Below the pieces are notes generated by a model that did no database searches, had not been told where the DNA came from, and saw nothing but the letters and a program-made list of their open reading frames with translations. A program made the position numbers and the translations under genes. Source: Burkholderia sp. D-99 (GTDB taxonomy: Bacteria > Pseudomonadota > Gammaproteobacteria > Burkholderiales > Burkholderiaceae). From it: 64,000 bases of DNA. This document shows, piece by piece, positions 46,843 through 56,271 of this stretch. The first letter of the stretch is position 1, and the number at the start of each line of letters is the position of its first letter. The stretch is from NCBI RefSeq assembly GCF_011605345.1, contig NZ_JAAOXM010000002.1, positions 372,001 to 436,000 of the forward strand, given 5' to 3'.

Positions 46843-47558
46843 TATGCGAACGCCTCCTGACGGCTGTCGCCGGCACGGCGTGCCGGCGCGGGCGCGGCGG
46901 CGGCGGCCGGCACGCGGAAACCGGCCTTCTGCGCGAGCGTGACGAAATCGGTCGCAAAGGCATCGAGGTCGGCCGACGCGGCCTTCACGCGACGCACGAA
47001 GAAGTTGTACGCGAGCACGGCCGGCACGGCGACCGCGATGCCGATCCCGGTCGCGACCAGTGCCTCGCCGATCGGCCCGGCGACGACGTCGATGCTCGCC
47101 GATGCGCTGTGCGTGATCGCGGTCAACGCATGGATGATGCCGAACACGGTGCCGAACAGGCCGACGAACGGCGCGGTGCTGCCGATCGACGCGAGCACCG
47201 CGAGCCCCGCTTCCGCGCGCCGGCGTGCGTTGTGGATCTCCTGGCGCAGATGGCGTTCGAGCAGGTCGTGGCGGCTCCAGCTGTGTTCGAGATCGTGCGC
47301 GCTGCTCTCGTCGGCGCGCCGCAGCGCGTCGAAGCCCGTCGCCGCGAGTTCGCCCACCGGGCTGTTCGCGCCGTCGAGCGCGGCCGCCTCGTGGAAACTG
47401 TTCGCGGCCCAGAATGCACTGACGTAACGCCGGTTGCGCGCGCTCGCGCGCAGGCTCTGGATCGCCTTCACGACGATCAGCGTCCACGTGACGACGGAGA
47501 AGAGGACGAGCAGCCAGAGCGCGCCCTGGACGATGAAGGTGGTCGGGATACCGTTCAT
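46842..47558 (-). CDS. exbB: ExbB/TolQ-type proton channel protein
   Basis: A 238-residue inner-membrane protein: first transmembrane segment 'GALWLLVLFSVVTWTLIVVKAI', a cytosolic helical part with 'RRRAEAGLAVLASIGSTAPFVGLFGTVFGIIHAL' and 'GPIGEALVATGIGIAVAVPAVLAYNFFVRRV', the conserved MotA/TolQ/ExbB core. An Ala/Pro-rich tail ends the protein. It forms the motor with ExbD for the TonB encoded 42 bases upstream. Confidence 0.93.
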   Translation of the reverse strand: MNGIPTTFIVQGALWLLVLFSVVTWTLIVVKAIQSLRASARNRRYVSAFWAANSFHEAAALDGANSPVGELAATGFDALRRADESSAHDLEHSWSRHDLLERHLRQEIHNARRRAEAGLAVLASIGSTAPFVGLFGTVFGIIHALTAITHSASASIDVVAGPIGEALVATGIGIAVAVPAVLAYNFFVRRVKAASADLDAFATDFVTLAQKAGFRVPAAAAAPAPARRAGDSRQEAFA

Positions 47559-47599
47559 GATGTGAGTTCCTTGAAAAATGGGGCGGGCCGCCCGGCGGG

Positions 47600-48424
47600 T
47601 CAGCCCAGCTTGAAATCGATCGGCACGTTGACCCAGCCGTCGACCGCTTCGTCGCCGCGCTTCGCGGGCACGAACGTCCAGCGCTTCACGGCGGCCACCG
47701 CCGCGGTGTCGAGCATGCGGCGGCCGCTGCTCGTGCGAACGTCGACGGAATCGGGCGTACCGTTCGCGAGTACGTGCACGCGCAGCACGACGCGCCCTTC
47801 CCAGCCCTGGTCCTGCGCGAACGCCGGATAGTCGGGCGCCGGGTTGCGCAGGTAGGCTGCGTCGCCGATCGGTGCGGTTTCGCGCACGGGTGCGGCGGGT
47901 GCGGCCGGCGCAGGAGCCGGCGCGGCTTGCGCGGGTGCGGCTGGTGCCGCCGTTGCGGGTGCCGCCTCGCGTGTTGCTTGCGACGCGGCAGCCGGCGCAG
48001 GCGCCGGATGCGCGACGGCCGCACTCGGCTTCGGCAGCTTCGGCGGGGTCGGCGCCTGCTTCAGCGGTTTCGGCGGCACCGCCGGTGGTGGCGGATGCGC
48101 GGCCTGCGGCAACGGTTCGGGTGGACGCGTCAGTTCGACCGTCATCGGCAGCGGCCGCGGCGGCTGCACGGGCGGCGCGGCCGGTGTGCGTGCGGCCAGC
48201 AGCGCGACGCCCGCATGCAGCGCCGCGATAGCGAGCGCAATCGCACCCGTGACACGCCACCGGCCGGCCTTCGCCGTGCGCGCATCCGGCCGTGCGGCGG
48301 GCGAAGCCGACGGCGGCCAGGCAACGCCTGCCGCAGCGGCCACGCCCGCGCCCGTGCGCGGCGCCGCGCGCGCCGCATGCCGGCGCGCCGGCGGCACCCC
48401 GTATTCGATCGTCAGACCTGTCAT
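47600..48424 (-). CDS. tonB: TonB energy-transducing protein
   Basis: A 274-residue TonB. A 55-residue basic/Pro-rich cytosolic N-terminus is followed by a transmembrane anchor ('VTGAIALAIAALHAGVALLAA' with the usual His), a long Pro/Ala-rich periplasm-spanning segment, and a C-terminal domain 'NPAPDYPAFAQDQGWEGRVVLRVHVLANG... SSGRRMLDTAAVAAVKRWTFVPAKR'. It is embedded in the desulfurisation operon, which implies that it serves the TonB receptor of the same island. Confidence 0.92.
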   Translation of the reverse strand: MTGLTIEYGVPPARRHAARAAPRTGAGVAAAAGVAWPPSASPAARPDARTAKAGRWRVTGAIALAIAALHAGVALLAARTPAAPPVQPPRPLPMTVELTRPPEPLPQAAHPPPPAVPPKPLKQAPTPPKLPKPSAAVAHPAPAPAAASQATREAAPATAAPAAPAQAAPAPAPAAPAAPVRETAPIGDAAYLRNPAPDYPAFAQDQGWEGRVVLRVHVLANGTPDSVDVRTSSGRRMLDTAAVAAVKRWTFVPAKRGDEAVDGWVNVPIDFKLG

Positions 48425-48457
48425 GCTCGACTCCTTGCAATGACGCGCCGCGGCGCG

Positions 48458-49504
48458 CTACGCGACCCACGCATGGCGTTGCCGGTCGATGCGCGTGAAC
48501 GGCGCCGGGTCGATCCATGCGCGCGCATCGAAATCCTGTTCGAGAAAACCCCACTCGACGAGGAAATCCTTGAACGCGACCAGCCCGTCGATCGACGTCT
48601 GCGCGAGCCCCGTCTCCAGATGGCGGTGCACGTCCGCGCCGTACGCATAACGCACCCATTCGTCGGACGCGCGCGTTTCACGGCCGATATAGGCCACCGT
48701 CTCGGCCGGATGGCGCGCGGCCCAGTCGCCCGCTCCCACCACGACCGACAGGAAGCGGCTCACGAGATCGGGGCGCGCGTCGATCAGTGCGCGGTCGACG
48801 GTCAGCGTGCGCGGCGTGCCGTTGCCGATCCGCACGAGCGGATCGGGGTGCGCGCCGAGATCGATGACCACCTGCGCGTCGATCAGGTGCACGGTTTCGA
48901 GCCCCTCGACCCCTTTCACGAACACCGCGTCGACCTCGCCGCGCACCAGCGCCGCGATCTCGAGCCCGTACTCGTGCGGGCCGCGCGTGAACGAGGCAGG
49001 CCCGGTGAGGCGTTCGCGTTCGTCGGGCAGATCGACCCATTCGGCATCGCCGTGCCCGAGCCCTTCCAGTTCGAGTGCGCTCAGGAAGCCTTTCAGCGCG
49101 GCTGCGCGCCAGAAGTCGATGCTGATCGGATGGCGCGGCAGCCCGAGCCGCCGGCCGCGCAGATCGCGCACGGTGCGGATGCCGCGCTCGGGCAGCGTGA
49201 CGATCGCCTGGAATTCGTTGGTCCACGACAGGCCGATCACGCGCGTATCGGCGCCGCGGGCTCGCGCCCACAGCGCGGGAATGTTGCCGCCCTGCCGGAA
49301 CGAGTGCGGGAGGCTGTGATCGAAATGCGATTCGCGCTTGCCGGCGTCGGCCGTCTCCTGCAGCGACTGCAGCGCGATGCCGTCCGGCCCGAACTCCTCG
49401 TCGAACCAGCCGCGATGCACGGCGATGCCGAGCGCGGTCGGCACCGGGCAGCGCGTGTACCAGAGTGCGTCGCAGGCCGTGGCCTGCGCAGCGAGTGTCG
49501 TCAT
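48458..49504 (-). CDS. DszB-like sulfinate desulfinase, paralogue 2
   Basis: A 348-residue cytosolic protein (no signal peptide) of the DszB type. C19 in 'YTRCPVPTALG', H60 in 'SHFDHSLPHSF' and R70 in 'FRQGGNIPALWARARG' match the Cys/His/Arg triad, with His and Arg even at the DszB residue numbers. The start at 49504 follows AAGGA at good spacing. It should release sulfite from an aromatic or alkyl sulfinate, and it lies right after a flavin monooxygenase that could supply such a product, as DszA does for DszB. Similar to paralogue 1 over its full length, with enough differences to suggest another substrate. Confidence 0.8.
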   Translation of the reverse strand: MTTLAAQATACDALWYTRCPVPTALGIAVHRGWFDEEFGPDGIALQSLQETADAGKRESHFDHSLPHSFRQGGNIPALWARARGADTRVIGLSWTNEFQAIVTLPERGIRTVRDLRGRRLGLPRHPISIDFWRAAALKGFLSALELEGLGHGDAEWVDLPDERERLTGPASFTRGPHEYGLEIAALVRGEVDAVFVKGVEGLETVHLIDAQVVIDLGAHPDPLVRIGNGTPRTLTVDRALIDARPDLVSRFLSVVVGAGDWAARHPAETVAYIGRETRASDEWVRYAYGADVHRHLETGLAQTSIDGLVAFKDFLVEWGFLEQDFDARAWIDPAPFTRIDRQRHAWVA

Positions 49505-49548
49505 GGTGAATGTCCTTGGGGTTGGAATGCGGGGAAAAGCCGTGGCGC

Positions 49549-50721
49549 TCATGCGCCGGCCACGCGCAACGCCGCCTGCGTGCCGCGCGCGTTCAGCGCG
49601 CCGTCGACGAGCGGCAGCACTTCCTCGCCCACGCGGTACGCTTCCTCGAGATGCGGGTTGCTCGCGAGGATGAACGTCGAGACGCCGATGTCGACGTATT
49701 CCGCGAGCCGCTCGGCCACCTGCTCGTGGCTGCCGACGATCACGCAGCCGGGGCCGCCGCGAATCTGCGACATCCCGGCCCACAGGTTCGGGCCGACGAT
49801 CAGGTCGTCGAAGTGTTGCGTGTTGCCCTGGTGCAGCGCGAACTGGCGTTTCGCACCGACCGATTCCGACGACTCGCCGCGCCCGCCGAAGCCGTTGCGC
49901 GTCGCGTCGCCCACCGTCGCGAACATCTGCCGCAACTCGGCCCATGCCTGCTCCTCGGTCTCGCGCGCCAGGATGTCGATGCGCATGCCGAAGCGCAGGT
50001 CGCGCTCGGCGTTCTGGCGATCGAGCGCGCGGCGGGCCGCATCGATCACCTCCTTCTGTTTCGCGAGCGGCTCACCCCAGCTCAGGTGCACGTCGCCATG
50101 CTTCGCGGCGACCGCGAGCGCGGCATCGCTCGCGCCGGCCAGGTAGAGGCGCGGCGGCTTCTGGCCGCTCAACGGCGGCAGCAGGCCACCGCCTTCGACG
50201 CGGTAAAAGCGGCCGTCGAACGTGAACGGCTCGCCGGCCGCGACGCCCTTCACGACGTCGAGGAATTCGTCGGTGCGCGCATAGCGGCTGTCGTGATCGA
50301 TGAAGTCGCCGTACGCGCGCTGGTCGGGGCCGCCGCCGCCCGTGACTACGTTCCACTCCACGCGGCCACGGCTGATCCGCTGCAGGCTCGCGGCCATCTG
50401 CGCCGCGTAGACGGGATGCACGAAATGCGGCTGCAGCGCGATCAGGAGCCGCAGCCGGCGCGTCTCGCGCGCCAGCGCGGCCGCCACGACCCACGGTTCC
50501 TCGGTGAAGCGGAAGATCGGGATCAGTGCGCCGTGGAAGCCGGCGATATCGGCCGCGCGCGCGACCTGCGACAGATAGTCGATGTAGCCGAACGCGTCGT
50601 CGTCGACTTTCGGCGCGACGCGCGACGCGCGCTGGCGGTTCCATTCGCCGCGCGTATGCAGGTCGTGTGCGCGCCGGCCGTCGCCGTGCATCGGCAGGCG
50701 CCACAGAAATTCAACAGCCAT
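49549..50721 (-). CDS. Flavin-dependent monooxygenase, SsuD/DszA (luciferase-like) family
   Basis: A 390-residue luciferase-like monooxygenase. It shows 'VEFLWRLPMHGDGR' at the N-terminus, 'IALQPHFVHPVYAAQMAASLQRISRGRVEWNVVTGGGGPDQRAYGDFIDHDSRYARTDEFLDVVKG' in pieces, 'GASDAALAVAAKHGDVHLSWGEP', and 'QIRGGPGCVIVGSHEQVAERLAEY'. These resemble alkanesulfonate monooxygenase SsuD, which uses FMNH2 and oxygen to cleave C-S bonds. No flavin reductase gene is in the island. The start has AGGAG nine bases upstream. First gene of a seven-gene operon (monooxygenase, DszB2, TonB, ExbB, ExbD, DszB1, MFS) with a sigma-54 promoter about 70 bases ahead. Confidence 0.87.
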   Translation of the reverse strand: MAVEFLWRLPMHGDGRRAHDLHTRGEWNRQRASRVAPKVDDDAFGYIDYLSQVARAADIAGFHGALIPIFRFTEEPWVVAAALARETRRLRLLIALQPHFVHPVYAAQMAASLQRISRGRVEWNVVTGGGGPDQRAYGDFIDHDSRYARTDEFLDVVKGVAAGEPFTFDGRFYRVEGGGLLPPLSGQKPPRLYLAGASDAALAVAAKHGDVHLSWGEPLAKQKEVIDAARRALDRQNAERDLRFGMRIDILARETEEQAWAELRQMFATVGDATRNGFGGRGESSESVGAKRQFALHQGNTQHFDDLIVGPNLWAGMSQIRGGPGCVIVGSHEQVAERLAEYVDIGVSTFILASNPHLEEAYRVGEEVLPLVDGALNARGTQAALRVAGA

Positions 50722-50791
50722 CGGGATTCTCCTGGTCGGGCCATTCGGATTGCGTGCGGCATCGGCGTGCCGCGCGTGTGCTGCGCTGTAA

Positions 50792-50807
50792 AGCACGCGG
50801 TGTGCCA
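50792..50807 (-). promoter_or_regulatory. Sigma-54 promoter of the monooxygenase operon
   Basis: Minus strand TGGCACA-CCGC-GTGCT, a full match of the -24 box and of the GC at -12. About 70 bases from the monooxygenase start codon. Confidence 0.72.
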
Positions 50808-50956
50808 ACCCGCTCGCCGCGGCGCCTGCATCGCGGCCGGCGAACGTGCGCGACGCCTTGCACACCGGGCGTCGGCGGCAATCGGATCGCACCCGCCTGG
50901 TCATGGCCGGCGCGGTCGCGACAGGCCCGTGCCACGCTGCTGCACCGGCCGCACCG

Positions 50957-51004
50957 CTGCTGCGCGTGCAACAGCGACCGACGCGACTGTTGCTGACGCA
51001 ACAG
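50957..51004. promoter_or_regulatory. Two activator palindromes (CTGTTGC-N4-GCAACAG type)
   Basis: Site at 50987-51004 is a perfect palindrome CTGTTGC-TGAC-GCAACAG. A second at 50957-50974 has one mismatch (CTGCTGC-GCGT-GCAACAG). Centres are 30 bases apart, about three helical turns, so two dimers could bind on one face. Likely target of the adjacent sigma-54 activator. Confidence 0.72.
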
Positions 51005-51078
51005 GCCAGGCATCGGCACATGCATCGCCCTACCCGCGCGACGCCCGCGCCGCGCGCGGCCGCGCCGTTTCCGTTCAC

Positions 51079-51094
51079 TGGCCCGGAACTTGCA
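51079..51094 (+). promoter_or_regulatory. Sigma-54 promoter of the DszB-3/ABC operon
   Basis: TGGCCCG-GAAC-TTGCA, a near-perfect -24/-12 element, about 85 bases upstream of the DszB-3 start and 75 bases downstream of the perfect palindrome. Confidence 0.82.
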
Positions 51095-51177
51095 ACGTTG
51101 ACCGACCCGCGCGGACGGCACCGACACCGTGCGCGACCGCGCTTCGACCATGCTTACGCAGAGAGGGAATCTCACAC

Positions 51178-52254
51178 ATGACAGACAGGCCCGATTCGTC
51201 ATCGGACAAGCAGCAGCCGTTCTGGTACGCCCGATCGCCCGTGCCGACCCCGCTCGGCATCGCCGTGCATCTCGGCTGGCTCAACGGCGAGACGTCGGCC
51301 GACGGCGTCGCGATCCGCTCGCCGCGCGGCGCCACGCGGCACGACGTGTCGTCGATCAGCGACCACACGCTGACGCAATCGTTTCGCCAGGGCGGCAGCA
51401 TCCCCGCGATGTGGGCGCGCTCGAACGGCGCGAATACGCGCGTGATCGGGCTGTCGTGGGTCGACGAGTCGCAGTTGATCCTCGCGCGGCCCGACTCGGG
51501 CATCCGCACGGTGAAGGCGTTGCGCGGGCGCCGCATCGCGATCCCGAGCCGCCCCGACGATCGCATCGACATCTTTCGTGCGTCGGCGCTGCGCGGCTTC
51601 GTCAACGCGCTGAGCCTCGACGGGTTGACCACGCGCGACGTCGAACTCGTCGACGTGCAGGCGCGCACGCTGCAGGCCGTCGGGCCGGCGCGCGCGGCGG
51701 ACCTGTTCGCGTCGCCGCACGGCTTTTCGAGCCGCGCGCTGTACGCGGCCGAAGCCGGTGCGCTGCTGCGCGGCGAAGTCGACGCGATCTACGTGAAGGG
51801 CTCGACCGGCCTCGAGATCGCGCAGCTGATCGGCGCGCACGTCGTGATCGACATCGGCTTTCATCCGGAGCGCTCGATCCGCAACAACAACGGCACGCCG
51901 CGCCCGCTGACCGTCAACGCGGACGTGCTCGCGAACCATCCGGACATCGTCGCCGGCTTCCTCAAGCTCGTGGTCGCGGCCGGTGAATGGGCCGGCACGC
52001 ATCCCGACGAAACCGCGCACTACGTGGCCGGCGAAACCGCGTCGTCGATCGACTGGGTCCGCGCCGCGTACGGCAACCAGCTGCACCGGCACCTCGGCGT
52101 CAACCTCGACGACGAATCGGTCGCCGCGCTCGACGACTTCAAGACGTTCCTGCACGAGCGGGGGTTTCTGGAAGCCGACTTCGACGTCGCCGACTGGATC
52201 GACCCGCGCCCGCTCGCCGACGTACTGCGGCCGTCGCGGCAGAAACGCGCGTGA
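51178..52254 (+). CDS. DszB-like paralogue 3 lacking catalytic Cys and His
   Basis: A 358-residue protein closely similar to DszB paralogues 1 and 2, again without signal peptide. In the catalytic segment the Cys is replaced by S20 ('YARSPVPTPLG') and the His by I60 ('SSISDHTLTQSF'); only R70 in 'FRQGGSIPAMW' is kept. The rest of the fold is well conserved ('GRRIAIPSRPDDRIDIFRASALRGF', 'LLRGEVDAIYVKGSTGLEIAQLIGAHVVIDIGF', 'ADFDVADWIDPR'), so the gene is under selection and not a pseudogene. It is probably a non-catalytic relative: a cytosolic binder, a regulator subunit, or an enzyme with another reaction. It heads an operon with an SsuA-like binding protein and two permeases, 43 bases before the former. 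Confidence 0.8.
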   Translation: MTDRPDSSSDKQQPFWYARSPVPTPLGIAVHLGWLNGETSADGVAIRSPRGATRHDVSSISDHTLTQSFRQGGSIPAMWARSNGANTRVIGLSWVDESQLILARPDSGIRTVKALRGRRIAIPSRPDDRIDIFRASALRGFVNALSLDGLTTRDVELVDVQARTLQAVGPARAADLFASPHGFSSRALYAAEAGALLRGEVDAIYVKGSTGLEIAQLIGAHVVIDIGFHPERSIRNNNGTPRPLTVNADVLANHPDIVAGFLKLVVAAGEWAGTHPDETAHYVAGETASSIDWVRAAYGNQLHRHLGVNLDDESVAALDDFKTFLHERGFLEADFDVADWIDPRPLADVLRPSRQKRA

Positions 52255-52297
52255 GCCGCCGCCTGAACTCCTTTTCCGCCCACTGTTCCCGACCATC

Positions 52298-53404
52298 ATG
52301 AAACACACGCTCTCCCTCGCCTCGCTGCGCCGCCCGCTGCGTGCGCTGTTCGCCGCGCTGCCGTTTGCCGCGGCAGCGCTCGCCGCACCGGCCGCGCACG
52401 CGGACGATGCGCCCAAGGTGGTGCGAATCGCCGTCGTCGCGTATTCGAGCGGCGGCAAGACGCAATACGCGGGCGCATCCGCGCTGATCGACGCCGACAA
52501 GTCGCTCGAGAAAGCGCTCGCCGCGCGGCACGTGACGCTGCAATGGGTGCCCGTATCGACCGCGGCGGTCGGCACGCTCGTCAACGAGGCGTTCACGAAC
52601 GGCAGCATCGACTTCGCGGGCTACGGCGACCTGCCGTCGGTCGTCGTCAACGCGTCGGGCACGCATACGCGCCTGATCGTGCCGGGCGGGGTCGGCAGCA
52701 ACACGTATCTCGTCGTGCCGGCCGGCTCGACCGCGAAGTCGATCGTCGACCTGAAAGGCAAGCGCATCGCGCTCAATCGCGGCCGGCCATGGGAAGTCAC
52801 GTTCAGCAAGCTGCTCGCGGAGAACGGGCTGAAGCTGTCCGACTTCAGGATCTACAACCTCGATCCGCAGGCCGGTGCAGCGGCCGTCGCGGCCGGCCGG
52901 GTCGACGGCTTCTTCACGCTGTCCGACGCGTATTCGCTCGTCGACAAGCACGTCGGCAAGATCATCTGGTCGACCAAGACCGCGCCCGACGACTGGAAGA
53001 TGCGCGCGGAACTGTGGGCGTCCGACGATTTCGTGCGGCGCTACCCCGACATCACGCAGCTCGTCGCGACGGCCTACGTGCGTGCCGCGCACTGGATCTC
53101 GCAGCCGCAGAACCGCGACGCGTACGTGAAGATCCTGAGCGCGTCCGGCCAGCCGGAAAGCGTCGTGCGCCGCGAATACGCGGACGAGGCGACGCCGTGG
53201 AAAGAGCAATGGACGCCGCTCTTCACGCCCGCGCTGACCGGTCACTATCGCGACGTCGTCGCGTATAGCCGCCAGGCCGGCCTGACGTCCACGCCGGTCG
53301 ACGTGAATGCGCTGCTCGCGCCGACGTTCGTCGCGACCGCGCTCAAGCAGCTCGGGCTCGACGGCTACTGGCGCGCCGATGCGGCGCGCGTCGCGAGCCG
53401 CTGA
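52298..53404 (+). CDS. SsuA-like periplasmic sulfonate/organosulfur binding protein
   Basis: A 368-residue exported binding protein with a signal peptide ending 'AAHA|DDAP'. The mature part has 'VRIAVVAYSSGGKTQYAGASAL', 'NEAFTNGSIDFAGYGDLPSVV', 'DLKGKRIALNRGRPWEVTFSKLLAENGL', 'AVAAGRVDGFFTLSDAYSLVDKHVGKIIWST'. This is the nitrate/sulfonate/taurine binding family, here a true transport protein unlike the three DszB-like ones. Its stop overlaps the next gene as TGATG. With the two permeases it forms an importer. Confidence 0.88.
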   Translation: MKHTLSLASLRRPLRALFAALPFAAAALAAPAAHADDAPKVVRIAVVAYSSGGKTQYAGASALIDADKSLEKALAARHVTLQWVPVSTAAVGTLVNEAFTNGSIDFAGYGDLPSVVVNASGTHTRLIVPGGVGSNTYLVVPAGSTAKSIVDLKGKRIALNRGRPWEVTFSKLLAENGLKLSDFRIYNLDPQAGAAAVAAGRVDGFFTLSDAYSLVDKHVGKIIWSTKTAPDDWKMRAELWASDDFVRRYPDITQLVATAYVRAAHWISQPQNRDAYVKILSASGQPESVVRREYADEATPWKEQWTPLFTPALTGHYRDVVAYSRQAGLTSTPVDVNALLAPTFVATALKQLGLDGYWRADAARVASR

Positions 53405-54219
53405 TGCCGATGCACGCCCTCGCATCGAACGGCGCCCGCGCGGTTCGCCTGCCCGGCGTGGCCCGCTTCGGCGGGCTGGCGCTGTGGTGGGCCACGCCCG
53501 TCGCGTTCGTCACGCTGTGGTGGCTCGCGAGCGCGCAGCGCTGGTTCCCGCCGCAGCTCGTCGTGCCGCCCGAACGGCTCGCGGCGACGCTGCGCACCCT
53601 GCTCGACACCGGCGAACTGCGCGACAACCTGCTGATCACGCTGCATCGCCTCGCGCTCGGGTTCGCGATCGGCGCGACGGGCGGGGCCGCGTTCGGCATC
53701 CTGCTGGCGCGCGGCCGGCTGTTCTCCGACTACCTGCGGCCGACCTTCGACCTGCTGCGGCAGGTACCGACGCTCACGCTGATTCCGCTGCTGATCCTGC
53801 TGATCGGCGTCGATGAGCCGCTGAAGCTCGTCGTCGTCGGCAAGGCCGTGTTCTTCCCGGTCGCGCTGGCCGCGTACACGGGCGTCCATGACGCGCCGCG
53901 CGATCTCGTCGAGATGGCGCGCCACTACGGGCTCGGCCGCTTCGCGCTGCTGCGCGACGTGCTGCTGCCGGCCGCGTTGCCGCCGCTGCTGACCGGCGTG
54001 CGGATCGCGCTCGCGCGCGCGTGGCTCGCGCTCGTCGCGGTCGAGCTGCTCAGCGCCGACAGCGGGATCGGACAGATGATGGAACTCGCGCGGCAGATGC
54101 TGCGGCTCGACGTGGTGCTCATCGACGTCGCGGTGATCGGGCTGATCGGCTTCGCGATCGACTGGTCGATCGCGCTCGTGCAACGCTACGCATTGCGCTG
54201 GCAGACGCCCGCGCGCTGA
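53404..54219 (+). CDS. SsuC-like ABC permease 1
   Basis: A 271-residue inner-membrane protein with about six segments and the cytosolic EAA-type loop 'DLVEMARHYGLGRFALLRDVLLPAALPPLLTGVRIALARAW', the contact site for an ABC ATPase. The family takes up sulfonates, taurine, nitrate or aromatic sulfur compounds. Overlaps the binding-protein gene by one base and is followed 15 bases later by a second permease, so the channel could be a heterodimer. Confidence 0.9.
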   Translation: MPMHALASNGARAVRLPGVARFGGLALWWATPVAFVTLWWLASAQRWFPPQLVVPPERLAATLRTLLDTGELRDNLLITLHRLALGFAIGATGGAAFGILLARGRLFSDYLRPTFDLLRQVPTLTLIPLLILLIGVDEPLKLVVVGKAVFFPVALAAYTGVHDAPRDLVEMARHYGLGRFALLRDVLLPAALPPLLTGVRIALARAWLALVAVELLSADSGIGQMMELARQMLRLDVVLIDVAVIGLIGFAIDWSIALVQRYALRWQTPAR

Positions 54220-54234
54220 ACGGACAGGTTTCGA

Positions 54235-55013
54235 ATGACCCTCGCTACGCGCCCCCTCTCGTTCGCCGCGCTGCGCCGCCGCGCACGCGGCCTCGTCGTG
54301 CCGGCCCTGTTGCTGGCCGCATGGCAATACGCATCCTCCGGCGACGCGGCCCATCAATACGCGTTCGTGCCGTTGCAGCAGGTCGGCGCCGCACTCGTCG
54401 AACTCGCCCGCAGCGGCGAACTCGCCACCGATCTCGGCGCGAGCCTGCGCCGCACGACACTCGGCCTGGCGGCGGGCGTCGTGTTCGGGCTTGTGTTCGG
54501 CGCGGCGATGGCACGCTCGACACTCGCGCGCAAGCTCGGCGAGCCGGCGTTCCAGGCACTGCGCTACGTGCCGCTGCTCGGGTTGATTCCGCTGCTGAGT
54601 TTGTGGGCCGGTACCGGCGAATTCGCGAAGGTGCTCATCATCGCGCTCGCCGCGTTCTACCCGATGACCACCGCGAGCTTCGACGGGCTGCGCCGCGTCG
54701 ATCCGCGCTATGTCGAACTCGCGCAGTCGTATCGCCTGACGCGCATCGGCCTGTGGCGCGACGTGCTGATTCCCGGCGCGCTGCCCGACCTGTTCGCGGG
54801 CGTGCTGCAAGCCGTGCCGTTCGCCTGGATCACGGCGACCAGCAGCGAGCTGCTGTTCAACGCGGGTGCGGGTGTCGGCAGCCTGATGCAGAACGCGCAG
54901 GCCGGCGCACGCGCCGACGTGTTGCTGGTGTGCGTGCTGGGGGTGACGGCGCTCGCCGTCGGCATGAGTGCGCTATGCGAGCGGATCGCGCAGCGCGCGC
55001 TGCGCTGGCGCGA

Positions 55014-55023
<10 letters not shown>
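54235..55023 (+). CDS. SsuC-like ABC permease 2
   Basis: A 262-residue permease of the same family, with 'YVELAQSYRLTRIGLWRDVLIPGALPDLFAGVLQAVPFAWITATSSELL' as its EAA loop. The periplasmic N-terminal region 'HQYAFVPLQQVGAALVELARSGELATDLGASL' is usual for SsuC. It ends the operon; its last ten bases overlap the end of the convergent activator gene. No ATPase gene follows, so the ATP-binding subunit must come from elsewhere. Confidence 0.88.
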
Positions 55024-56141
<1,118 letters not shown>

Positions 56142-56231
56142 GGCACGACCGGCGTGTTGAACGGGGAAGGTTCGACGATAGCAAGACGCGCGCCGGCCAC
56201 GAACCAATTCATCGAGCTATCGGTATGACGA

Positions 56232-56251
56232 CGGCCGGATTGCGCCGGCCG
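56232..56251 (-). terminator. Hairpin between the aldolase and activator genes
   Basis: Seven-bp stem (56232-56238 with 56245-56251) with a six-base loop, just past the aldolase stop and ahead of the activator. No T-run on the minus strand; it may only attenuate read-through from the aldolase promoter. Confidence 0.45.
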
Positions 56252-56271
56252 CCGCGCGAAGTCACCCGAGG

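Larger units (their letters stand above)
50722..51177. promoter_or_regulatory. Divergent control region of the organosulfur island
   Basis: A 456-base gene-free region between the monooxygenase and DszB-3 starts. It contains two outward-facing sigma-54 promoters and, between them, two copies of an activator palindrome 30 bases apart; all are listed separately. Confidence 0.75.
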
